Assembly (NCBI GenBank): GCA_029449235.1
Contig: JANATG010000001.1
Location: 2,046,001-2,110,000 of the forward strand
Origin: Linnemannia schmuckeri
Taxonomy: Eukaryota; Mortierellomycota; Mortierellomycetes; Mortierellales; Mortierellaceae
Reading direction: 5' to 3'
DNA: 64,000 nt
Made by a program: the position numbers and the translations under genes. Under the pieces are notes generated by a model. It was given only the letters and a program-made list of their open reading frames with translations. It had not been told where the DNA came from and searched no databases. This document shows positions 11,971-21,798 of this stretch, piece after piece (within the stretch, counting starts at the first letter, position 1; every line of letters starts with the position of its first letter).

Positions 11971-12261
11971 ATGACCAAACCCAAGTGGAAGGCTACCAGC
12001 ACTGAAAGAGGTACGCTACCATCCAAGGCAGCTCGACTCACAAATGCTCCTCAGCACTCGGCGGCTCTCAAGAATACATCCTAGGCTTCTTCGTCGGTTC
12101 GTGTTGCCGGGGCTGAGATCTTCTGTAAGGCCATTGCTAGCGAAAAGTTCCCTGTCTCCAGTCCTGTTGGCGCTAGTTCCTCCACGACGTATGGCTCCTC
12201 GACCCAGCGATTGTCAAGAGTCGGAACCACCGCACTTCAAGAACCACGTCTTGGACTTTGA
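11971..12261 (+). pseudogene. Protein-like frame interrupted by a stop codon
   Basis: From an ATG at 11971 one frame runs for 97 codons with a single internal TAG (12082-12084), ending at TGA (12259-12261). The second half (SSSVRVAGAEIFCKAIASEK...) has a gene-like codon choice, unlike the low-complexity surroundings. Weaker protein-like pieces continue at about 12.4-12.5 kb and 13.05-13.3 kb, the latter with a GTAAGT donor after 13108. The family is not recognised. It could be a decayed gene or an uncharacterised spliced gene whose exons I could not join. Confidence 0.25.
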
Positions 12262-12996
12262 TCGGTCGATATGGCGAACGGTAGGTAGCGCCGTCATGGT
12301 TTTTTTTGTGCGCTCCTGAAATGTTCACGATAGCCAAGAGGGTATTATTCGTTCAATTAGTGTTTATCACTTGCTTAGTGTTTGAAATTGTCGTGGAGCA
12401 CGCGAGGCAATCTACGTCCGAGCACAAGCAGTACCACTTCGAGCAGCTACTCTTTCCACGAGGTGCCACCATTAGCGAGAAGTCAATTTCCATTCTTTTA
12501 AGACAATGAACCGATATGCTTGTAGGATCAAGGCGTTTTTTTTTCTGCTTTTTTTCCGGGTCCGATCGGTCCCTTCCCGATCCAAGCCTCTCTCTCGGAC
12601 AACTCTTCGGTAAATATTTGTGGGTTTTTTCGTCTGTTAACGCAGGCGTGGGATCCCTCTGCTGCACTCAATCCTGTAGGTCGATGTCATAGTAGTCGTC
12701 CCTCCCTCTGTGAAGGTGAAGTGCCGGGATCTTGCGCTGTCCTAGTCAATCATCGGCCAGAGAATCTAATGAACATTCTTAGCTATCGTCATTTAAGACG
12801 AGAAAAGTCATCTTATGACAGTTCGCGTCGCCATCTCATAACTCTCATTAGCTGTAACGCAACCTCCTTGGTCTATCCATACGGAAATTATATTGTTGGC
12901 GCTTTGGTTATCGAAATGTTTAGGTTGAGATATCATTCAAAATACCAACGATGATGCAGTTCTGGCGCCCATCTATCTCAGGATACTGACACTCAC

Positions 12997-13022
12997 CTCT
13001 CTCTCTCTCTCTCTCTCTCTCT
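12997..13022. repeat. (CT)13 dinucleotide repeat
   Basis: Perfect CT repeat of about 26 nt between two weak protein-like pieces. Confidence 0.9.
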
Positions 13023-13321
13023 ATTTTTTTCCTAACTAAATAGAGAAAGAAATGACGCCGTTGAAGTCGATCGATCAGGATGGATTCGTCGTCAAAATCG
13101 GAGATTGCGTAAGTCATGCTCTATATCGTTGCTCTTCTCATCTTGTTCGAAATCAACCCGTCCTACAGATAGTTGACTTGTCAGTGAAACGCACCTCGAC
13201 TAGCACACCTCTCGCACCCGAATCATGTAGTTTAGTAGGACAATTCGTTATCGACTTCATGACTTCTAGTAGGATGTTTAAAGACAAAACGTACTACTAT
13301 CCCTGCTTAGATTTTTTTTCA

Positions 13322-13346
13322 TTTTTTTTTTTTTTTTTTTTTTTTT
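13322..13346. repeat. poly(T) tract, 25 nt
   Basis: Uninterrupted T run in the FET3-FTR1 intergenic region. Confidence 0.95.
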
Positions 13347-14087
13347 GTTGAGAGAAAAATAAATTGATTGATATGACTCTCGCTTGCCTACACTCACATT
13401 CGCATATGCTTTGTTACTTCCGCGTAAGAGTCTGGTTCCTGTGCTGACTCTCCTCTCCTTCCCCTATCATTGACAGCTCACCCATTTTCCATTTCAGATG
13501 CCTTATACCCTGTGTTTTCGTCTCCTGCTAAGAATAATGTTGTCCATTTCCTACATGTAAACAACGCTCCTTAAATTGTCCGAGAAAAAAAGGAAACATC
13601 CGCAATTGGTATGTATCAAAGCAACAGGCATTTCAAAAGGAAGAAAAGGTGGTCAACGTCGTGAGTTATTCGTCGTCGTTGTTTCAGTTTCGCCTCCTTT
13701 TTTTCGCTGTGTAATTTCATCCCCTCTCGGTGGATGCAGATATTATGAGAAGAAAAAGCATTCGCCACTCAGGCACAGAAAAGGTATCACACAAATTGAT
13801 CGACGCGTTATTAGAAATAAACAACAAACACACGCTTAATGTGTATATGAGGGGAGTCTAAAGACGAAAGGGAGATGAAGCGGGTATGACGTTGGTGGAG
13901 GGTGTCACGCGAAAAAAAGTCGATGTGCCTTTGCCCCACCTGCCGAGTCAGCAAGGGGTAATTTATGCGCACCATGAGCTGTGCTGCGTTGTTTCTCTCC
14001 AGTTCAATAAAAAAAAACAAACTGTTGACTCCTTGACTTCATTCAGCAGCGTGTTGTGAAGACATCTCTTCTTTTTCTCGTCTCCCA

Positions 14088-14091
<4 letters not shown>

Positions 14092-14120
<29 letters not shown>
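14092..14120. repeat. poly(T) tract, 29 nt
   Basis: Uninterrupted T run. It produces poly-Lys in antisense frames, which should not be read as coding. Confidence 0.95.
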
Positions 14121-15192
14121 GGTGTCGCCACTCCGAAGCACCAAGAGAAACCATTGTGGCTAGAGGAGAGTGATAGGAGGGACGCAATGCACAGAAAAAC
14201 GCGTAAAAAATGGTAAACAATAACCAAAGGCCCGCGATTGCCCAGCGAACAATCTTTTCCTTCCCATCAGTCCGTCGGTAAACATGACCTGCTTAGCCTT
14301 TTTACTTTTTGTTTTTATCCTTTCTCCTCTTTTCCTTTCTTTCCTTTGTACCTCGCTTTCTTTCTCCCTTACCTCAGACCCTCTCTACTCTTCCCACTTA
14401 CTCACACGACTAACTTCACAAAAGAAAGCTCACCCCACCAGTATCACAACCCCCATTTCCTCCTACACATGTAGATGCACCACCTATAGCCATCAGTGCC
14501 TCGCCCGCTTCTTTCAGCGCGCCATGCTTGACTCCAGGTATATTTTCCATGACCATCAACGCACCGACTGTTTCTACATTGACGGTTTCATCAACGTGGC
14601 TAAGAGGACCTTACTGGAGTCTAGAGGCTCGAAGTTTTATTCCTGGAAATCTCGAAAGCGCACTATGTGGTGGACTACATGAGACCCATTATCTCGAATC
14701 TTGGTGTCCGGATGCTTGCGATCCCCTCCCAGTAAGTTGTGATATTTTGATTCCGATTCTGTTAAGATTGCCATTTGCCTTTGCATGTTCTCATTTCCTC
14801 TCTTTCCCCTGTTTTGGAATAGGTACGAGGACGACATCGACGAAATGTTTTCGAGACATTACAAATGAGCAGAGAACGTCCTTTGAACACAGTTCGTGAC
14901 GCCCACGCGTCTGTTATTTTTATTTTTTTTTTATTTTTCTTTTTTTCTTCTTTCCTCCTTTTTTCTGGACCGGCAGCTTTACTTACATAACATTTTGTCT
15001 TCAAATGCCTTGGTTGTTTTTGGGTATTTCTGAATGTGTCATTCGCTACTGTGAGAGTCTTGCAGACAATACAGAAAAACTGACACCGAGCGTGAGTTGC
15101 CGCCTCCTCAATGACGAACAACGCTGGTTTTCTCGATCTTAATTGTTGATCTACTCCATGTGTACCCTGAACAAACGTTTATTGATGGCAGA

Positions 15193-15840
15193 TTAGTCGT
15201 TGTCGTGAGACAAAACATTCCGAGGGTCCTTCATGGCTCCTGTTCCTGGTGAAGAGTCTTTACCTATGTGTATGCCGATAAGCATCGATCCTGATCCACT
15301 GGTGTTAAGCCATGCCCTGGACTTGACTTCCGCAACCACCCTGGTGAACCTCCGACCTTGATGAGTGAGGGTTGTCCTCGGGCTGGGACATGAAGTTGGA
15401 CCATTGCTCTTGAGGGTAGACAATTCGCTTTAATACATGATCCATCCCGTGGTTCAATCCAGATGCTCATCGCAACACGCTATCAGAATGGATCCCGCAT
15501 TCGCCAGACATCGGTGATGTTGCTGAGCTAGGTGAATGTGGTGGTTCAGGCAGGCTAGTCGCCACACGTGTAGAAAGGTATTTGCAAATGAATAGGTGAG
15601 ATGGTATCACTAAACATGCATACATGGCGTCCTTGCCCAAAGTAAAGTCAACTAATGATCGCAAATTTGAATGAAAGATTGGCGCTGTCAATGATGCAAA
15701 TGGCTTTGTCCGTCTTGCCCAGAGGTGAAAACTCCCAACGCTACTAGGTAGAAGCACGATAATGACAATTAGAGGACCTGCGATAAAAGATCTTGCCAGG
15801 TTACGAGACAAGTTCAACTGATAGCGTGGACGCAAAGTTG
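15193..15840 (-). pseudogene. Decayed coding relic of unknown family
   Basis: On the minus strand, protein-like segments follow one another but switch frame and contain stops. Reading from the right, one frame carries KTDKAICIIDSANLSF and YFGQGRHVCMFSDT separated by stops. Then comes IEPRDGSCIKANCLPSRAM followed by VQLHVPARGQPSLIKV. A frame switch near 15360 leads to RRFTRVVAEVKSRAWLN and a final stop at 15193. The pattern fits a gene inactivated by stops and at least one frameshift. No homologue was recognised; spliced exons in a living gene are a less likely alternative. Confidence 0.3.
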
Positions 15841-16272
15841 CTCAAGGAATGAAGTCACGCTTCAGACCTGTTGCGGTTACGATTGTTGTCATCCAGTAAA
15901 ATCGAGATCCTGACGATGTCTTGAAGGCGAGCGTTGCGGTTGCATGTTCAAAGGAGGAATGAGAACAACGCGCGTACATTCAGTAGGGATTTTTTTTCTT
16001 TGGGAAAAACGACGTTTGTATCCAAGCCACATTATGACCACACTACAACAACGCATAAGGAGTAAGAGAAAAAATAATTGATGGTTGTGATAGACATATG
16101 AAATGATCGACACTCTTACTCTTCCTCGATCAAACGCGAGGCTTGTTGCATATACAGTACCTTCACTCACTGTGTTGTTCACCAAGTCCAGTGTTATGCT
16201 GTGTGTTGTACACGCTCACATCAAAGCGGGACATTCAGGACCCCGAGTCAGAAAGAGAAAAAAAAGTACTCG

Positions 16273-16281
16273 ATCAGATAA
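16273..16281 (+). promoter_or_regulatory. ATCWGATAA iron-GATA site, FTR1 side
   Basis: Reads ATCAGATAA, about 1.04 kb upstream of the FTR1 start. Confidence 0.55.
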
Positions 16282-16764
16282 GCTGCCTCTTTACCCCTGC
16301 AAAAGACCAAACTGAAGGTACTCCCTGGCGTGTGCCAAATAGTAAAGTCCTCACCCAAAGGGGTTTAGTTCATTTCAGGTCCCAAAGCGCATCTGTTTTA
16401 TTGTGTTTGTATATGGTTGGTAACTGACTGGCTTTCAAAAAGCGTACTTTTCTTCGGCTTCCATCTCCCTTTCCTTCCCTCTGCACTTGCCTTTCCTAAA
16501 ATGGTGTTTGTCCGTCCTCATGCTTGCAAACTCAAAAACACAAACATGAGCGGTCCAGAGCACTCTTTTTTCAGCATTGTGCCATAGAATGCAAAAAGTG
16601 AATAGCCCAGCAAGTGAGAAAAGATAAAGCCCGCATCTCTCTTTCGTTCTCCTTCTTTGGATCAGCGCCAAAGTTCACCTGTCTCGAAAGGACAAAAGCG
16701 GACATAAAGCTCTGGTGATGTCCCATGAAGAAGTATTTAGTAAGTATTTTTTTTCTTGACTCAG

Positions 16765-16773
16765 ATCAGATAA
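16765..16773 (+). promoter_or_regulatory. ATCWGATAA iron-GATA site, FTR1 side
   Basis: Reads ATCAGATAA inside the 18-mer TGACTCAGATCAGATAAC, also present at 9456 on the FET3 side. It is 549 bp upstream of the FTR1 start. Confidence 0.6.
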
Positions 16774-16812
16774 CTCTTTTTGTCTTTTCCTAGTCCCATA
16801 CAGCTAAAGTAG

Positions 16813-16821
16813 TTATCTGAT
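16813..16821 (-). promoter_or_regulatory. ATCWGATAA iron-GATA site, FTR1 side
   Basis: Reads ATCAGATAA on the minus strand, 39 bp after the preceding site. This repeats the inverted-pair arrangement seen at 9456/9491. Confidence 0.6.
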
Positions 16822-17164
16822 TCAAATGAAAAAAATAAAAAGTCGAGAACAGTGTATTTTTTTTTTATTTCAATCCGAATATGGACTCTATTTACCAGGG
16901 AAAGAGTTTTCTTGTCATCCAGTGCCCATTGACTGTCCGCTTAAACTTCGACCACTGCAATAAGGACAAATGCACTCATGCAGCTCACCCCTGTACGCCC
17001 AGGCCGTTCTTCCTTTGCTCTATTCATTCTGTGTTCAAAACAATTCAATCAAAAATCAACCACAGTCAAGGACACATATCCTTTCATTGAATTGCCAAAG
17101 TATATATGCACTACTCTGTTTTGTTTGCCTTCATCCCTCTTCCAGCACACGGAGCAGCACTCCT

Positions 17165-17171
17165 TATAAAG
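17165..17171 (+). promoter_or_regulatory. TATA box of FTR1
   Basis: TATAAAG, 151 bp upstream of the FTR1 start codon. The leader after it is pyrimidine-rich, as expected for a strongly expressed fungal gene. Confidence 0.5.
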
Positions 17172-17321
17172 ACGGTCCACAGGGATTTATGCCCACGTTT
17201 TGATTCTCGTCTCTGAACCCGTCCTTCTCCTCCCTCACCACCTCATCCTTTCTTTTTGGCAGACACCTTCTGTCCATTTCCTCTTTTCTTTCTCTTTCCA
17301 CTTTCATCCACAACATCCACC

Positions 17322-18506
17322 ATGGGTTCATTGTTCTCCTTGCCCATTTTCTTTATCATGTTTCGCGAGACCACCGAGGCGGCTATTATCGTCTCGGTTC
17401 TCCTCACTTTCGTGAAGCAGGTCATTGTTGATGACGCAGCTCTCCTCCGCCGCCTCAAGTGGCACATCTGGATTGGAGTGCTGCTTGGTCTTATCATCTC
17501 GCTTATTATCGGAGGAACATTCATTGCACTCTGGTAAGAATTATACATTTCCTGACTTGATTAACAACTTTGTACCTGAATTCATTCATCTGTGCAGCGT
17601 TTCCTAACCTCCATCTACATTTGCCTTATAGGAAATCCTTGGCCAAGAACGTCTTCCAGACCAGTGAGGAGTTGTGGGAGGGTACCTTCGCTTTGATTGC
17701 CTGCGTCATGATCACCGTCATGTCACTGGCCATGCTGAAGTCCCAGGAGTTGCAGGAGAAGTGGCGCGGAAAGTTGGGTCGGGCTATGGAGAATGCTGAT
17801 GAGAAGAGAAATATGTCCAACCTTTCCGGCAAGTACGCCCTTCTTATCTTGCCCATGATCACCGTCCTCCGTGAGGGTTTGGAGGCCATGATCTTCGTTG
17901 GTGGTGTAAGTATTCTTTGTCGTTTCCTTTCGTTCAATCTTGTTTAAGCACACGATTTTTTTTTTCATCATCTAATACTCTTGCAATTCCTTTTGTGCTC
18001 AGGTTACTTTCGATGCTGAAGGAAAGTCGATTCCTCTTGCTGTTGTTGTTGGTCTTCTTGCTGGTGCCTTGATCGGTTTCATTATCTACCGTGGAGGAAG
18101 CCGTCTTGCTCTTCATCGTTTCTTCGTTGCCTCTACCTGTCTTCTTTTGTTGATTGCTGCCGGTCTCTTTGCCAAGGCCATCAACGCCTACCAGATGGAC
18201 AAGTGGAACAAGATTGTTGGAGGTGATGCTGATGATGCCGGTTCGTACGATCCTCGCGGCAATGTCTGGGCCCTCAACTACGGCGACCCCAACCAGCCCG
18301 AGAACGGTGGATGGGCCTTCTTCAACTCTATCCTCGGCTGGATGCACGTTGCCTCCGTCGGAACCATCACCGGTTACTGCGTCTACTGGCTCGTTGTCAT
18401 CCTCTCCATCGTCTTCATGAAGATCAGAGGCAACCGCACTCGTGCTGCCGCCGCCACTCAGCACACCTATCCCGACGAGAAGGTTGCCGAGAAGACCGAG
18501 ATCTAA
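17322..18506 (+). CDS. FTR1: High-affinity iron permease Ftr1
   Basis: Plasma-membrane permease that takes Fe(III) directly from the Fet3 ferroxidase. Join 17322-17533, 17632-17905, 18003-18506, 329 aa. Two REXXE iron-translocation motifs are present: RETTE at residues 15-19 and REGLE at 151-155 (yeast Ftr1 has REGLE at 157-161). SEELWEG occurs before the first cytosolic loop. About seven hydrophobic segments are visible, with an extracellular loop between the last two (NALNYGDPNQPENGG region) and a charged C-terminal tail ending VAEKTEI. The length is somewhat shorter than yeast Ftr1 (404 aa) because of the short tail. It is divergent from FET3, with three iron-type GATA sites in the 1.05 kb upstream. 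A truncated copy follows 0.55 kb downstream. Confidence 0.97.
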
Positions 18507-19049
18507 GTCATGTTCATCTTCAGCATCTCCCTCCTCAGTCCGCACACTCCAACCCCATCTTTCTATCACTGTACTCTTTAGCATTTCCTTATCATCTCCT
18601 GTCGGCATGCCCACCCCATGAAACCTTCCCATCACCTCCACTAGCATGTATATTTCCTCGCCCCGTAATATTTCCGTCTCCAGGTTCATAGGCTCGCCAA
18701 CTTTGCCTCTGCTCGTTGTTTCTTCCGCCCATGACTAATAGCGTATTAGGATAGTGTAAAGATCATCTTTCAGTAAAGCAAGGGATAAATCTTGTATCCA
18801 CCCAGTCCGAAGTAAACATTTGACGAAATAGACAATGAATCCTCTGCAAGTCCTTTTCCCTGACACACATTCGACCACTATTGCTTGATGTGTTTCATAC
18901 CATCCGATAGGCGCCTGCCACGCCTCTCTTGCAGATCCTAACACCAGCTCACCCAATCCTCAACCCTACACACTTTGCGCGTCGCAACGCCTCCAACACA
19001 TCAAAAAAGCAAGAAAAAACATCGTACGGTTTTTATCATTTGTATTAAC
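18507..19049. other. FTR1 3' flank
   Basis: No gene. The first 280 bp is the FTR1 3' untranslated region and is repeated, diverged, behind the pseudogene (for example CATGACTAATAG near 18730 and again near 19495). Confidence 0.6.
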
Positions 19050-19250
19050 CTGTAGCGACAACTTTCATTTATCACTTACCGTGAGACCACCGAGGCGGCC
19101 ATTATCTTCTCAGTTCTCTTCACATTCGTCAAACAGGTTATTGTCAATGAGGTTGCTCTCCTCCGCCGCCTCAAGTGGCAACCGCGTTCGTGCCACCACC
19201 GATCAGTTCACTACGCTGATGAGAAGGTCGTCAAGAAGATCGATATCTAA
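19050..19250 (+). pseudogene. Truncated FTR1 copy with internal deletion
   Basis: Residues RETTEAAII...LLRRLKW of Ftr1 (first REXXE motif onward) are recognisable from 19080, then the sequence jumps at 19177-19180 straight to the Ftr1 C-terminal tail (YADEKVVKKIDI-stop, parent YPDEKVAEKTEI). The shared 4 bp GGCA occurs in the parent at 17461-17464 and 18429-18432, so 968 bp were lost between them, both introns included. The start codon is gone: the parent ATG and nearby Met codons are mutated and an in-frame TAG lies at 19053-19055. The residual frame stays open for 57 codons, and similarity continues through the 3' untranslated region to about 19545. It is a tandem duplicate that later lost its middle; it cannot make a permease. 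Confidence 0.9.
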
Positions 19251-19646
19251 ACCAGTTCCTTCTCCACAATACACACTCCTACTGCCCCCATCTATCTATC
19301 ACTGTATTCCTAAGCATGGTTTTAGCCTACTCCTTTCACCTCCGTTCTGATGTTCCTTCCCTAAAACCGATGGACCTACCTACCAACCCATCATGTATAT
19401 ATCCCGCTCCGTAACATTCCCTTCCCAAGGTTCAAAGTTGTTCATCAGAGACCTTTATTTCTCCTTCCCCACTGACATTAAACTCTTTTCGCCCATGACT
19501 AATAGGGTATTAGGGTAGTCGTAGCAGAAGGCTTTTCAGTAAAAGAAGAAAAAAAAAAGTAGGTGAAGGCGAATGTCCCATCCACTTTACCCAAAATAGA
19601 AACAATTTTTTTTTCTTATTGTACAGGTTGTGTTTTATTACCGAGT
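19251..19646. other. Duplicated FTR1 3' flank
   Basis: Diverged copy of the FTR1 3' untranslated region (CATGTATATATCCCGCTCCG and CATGACTAATAG match the parent), ending about 19545. The remainder is the 3' flank of the minus-strand methyltransferase gene. Confidence 0.7.
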
Positions 19647-21590
19647 CTATGCAATTTTTCGTATCCGGGCCAAGAAAAAGCCGCTTGTTTTGCTTGCCAA
19701 GGGATCATACCTCAGACACATCTCCTGAATGTGGTTCTGGAATTGCTCCATATCGGCCTCTTGTTGCGGTGTCCCCTGCCACTGGACCTCACCATTAGCA
19801 TCCGTCACCGTTGGTAAGCCCAATGCACTGGCAACGATCGATCGACAAGGCCGTTTGCAGATCGCTGTCTGAATACCCAAGGCATGTTTTGGCAATGGCT
19901 CCAACACAGCCCTTCCTCTCATGCCAGCAATGAACCAAGCCACAATGTCCTCATTCTGCGCTCGGGACAGAGAGCAGGTCGAGTAGACAATAATTCCTCC
20001 TGCCTTTGTCACACGGAACCCGTTCATTAAAAGACCTCGCTGAAGGTCGGACAACGAGTCAAGGCGGTCTTGGGACATAAAGTTCTTGTGGAAGCTGTCC
20101 CAACCCCACGCCTCGTACTTTAGAATATGCGCAATCGATCCATCGTGTGTGCCTATGAGAAACATGAGATGCCACATATCAATTTTAGCAAAGTGCGCGC
20201 ATCAGTTCCGCTCATCCCTAGGCAAGCTCATACGCACTATGGCAAGTAGGAGTGCTACTTACATTCGGCGTCGACAATGACTTTGTCGTACTTGTACGCC
20301 TCGGTGTGTAGCTGGGGATCGTTACGCAGAATCTTGGGTGCAAAAAAAGGCACGACCTTTTCCTGGACGCCATTCGTCTCTGTTCCATTGAACAGTGCCG
20401 ACGTTCCTGTGAATCCTGTAAGTAGCCCCTTCAGAGTATCAAATGTGGCCCTGTGTCGCTTGAACGTGCTCTCGCTCTCCAAAGAGTTGATGTGAAACTG
20501 TTGTCTTGTTGTTGACTCTTGACCGCAATTTACTGACATCTGCGAACTCTCTCCGCGTCCGTAGCCATCATTGTCGTCGTCATCGTCCTCCAGTGCTCGC
20601 TTGCCCTGCGATCCCACCTGATTGTTTGCCGCAGTCTTCTTTGCTTCAGAGGGGTTAGCCATGATCCTAGCGCGAATCGTGTCGATCGCACTTGGCCTCA
20701 TCACACTAAATATCGTCCCGTCCGCCTGAAAAAGCCTAGCACACTGTTGTAGCCGATGGCGCTTCAAAAGACTTCTGCAAGTTGAAAGGCGATGTGGTGA
20801 GATGTCGACTCCAGTCACAGTTCCCGTAATATCCATCTGCAATTGGTTTCCGCCTCCTGACCGATCTGACCGGACATGTCCCGAATTAGTCAACAGTCCT
20901 GCAATCATACACAATTTCGCACCTAGTGGAGAAAGACAAGTAGTGAGTGTCCCCTTCAAATTGCTTCTGATCAAAAACACGATAATATACTGATCCAACG
21001 ACGCGGTGGCGTATTGATCAGTCAATGTAAAATGTGCGCGCGTTAATTAATCAATCAGTTGATCGCTGATCATACCTGGGGCGCAGCAAATATCTAAGAC
21101 GTGCTCTCCTGGCTGAACATCCAGAGCATACACGGCGATTCCAGAGCTAAGATCCATGCCGAATATCCTGCCATCCTTGTACCTAATGTCAGGATCATAG
21201 ATATTACAGTGTTAGCTTCACTCTCGTCTCTCATTTGCTCCCATCTTGATCCTCTGTGAGTATGAGTGCACAATGTTCTTACGCCTGTGTGTTTCTGAGC
21301 TTGGCTTGACCATCAAGTCTACAGAAAGCCTCAAGCCCAGGCACAGGTTCGACCTTGGTGCCCAACTGCCTCTCCAGCTCTTCAGGTGTGATAGTAAGGT
21401 GAGGATCGGGGTTGAGCCGAACATATCTGGGCAGGTCTGTGACGGTGTATATGGCGGGGTCGATCTCGTTCTTGGCCAGGAATGCAACGAATTCAGCAGG
21501 GAGATTGTCAAGAGAAAAGGTCTTCGATGGCTCGCCAGCGCTTTGCTGCTGGGCACCGAGATTATAGTTGTCTTCCTCGTCTGATTCCAT
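19647..21590 (-). CDS. NOL1/NOP2/Sun-family RNA m5C methyltransferase
   Basis: SAM-dependent cytosine-5 RNA methyltransferase. Join 21590-21283, 21182-21076, 20922-20263, 20152-19647, 526 aa. The start is the ATG at 21590 (MESDEEDNYN); an upstream TTG is open but not used. Visible motifs: SAM-binding ICCAPG (residues 134-139), GVDISPHRL, motif IV VDAEC (C359), and the catalytic YSTCS (C418). Sun-family enzymes normally have DAPC in motif IV; here it is DAEC followed by THDGS, but the cysteine is kept. An acidic, low-complexity insertion (EDDDDDNDGYG region) separates the SAM domain from motif IV. The target RNA (tRNA, rRNA or mitochondrial) cannot be told from sequence. The gene shares a 208-bp bidirectional promoter with the complex I subunit to its right. 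Confidence 0.88.
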
Positions 21591-21798
21591 TCGTCCTTTG
21601 GTCCAGTTGTCGTTGTTTGCTTTGGGCAAAGCTCAATGCCCTCAAAAAAAAAGTTGCATCAGTCCAAGAGAAATAAAAAATGCGTCACGGCGAACTTCCA
21701 AGCGTCATACTCCGGAGGGCTGCCCTGTGGCAATCGTTTCGGGATTTCGGATTCCCTTTGACACCTCTCCATCAACCATCACACACACAGCAAGCACC
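21591..21798. promoter_or_regulatory. Bidirectional promoter, methyltransferase / complex I subunit
   Basis: Only 208 bp separate the two divergent start codons. No TATA box was seen. Both genes must share this short control region. Confidence 0.6.

Larger units (their letters stand above)
7358..17321. other. 10-kb divergent FET3-FTR1 intergenic region
   Basis: No intact gene was recognised on either strand in almost 10 kb, although the rest of the window averages about one gene per 3-4 kb. It holds seven perfect ATCWGATAA sites, several long A/T homopolymers, a CT dinucleotide repeat, and protein-like but interrupted frames near 11.97-13.3, 14.45-14.7 and 15.19-16.0 kb. A TATA-like element (ATAAATA on the minus strand, 7601-7607) lies 244 nt upstream of the FET3 start. 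Confidence 0.6.

Noticed and set aside
14039..14227. Frames with poly-Lys on the minus strand
   Set aside because: Created by a 29-nt homopolymer; not coding.
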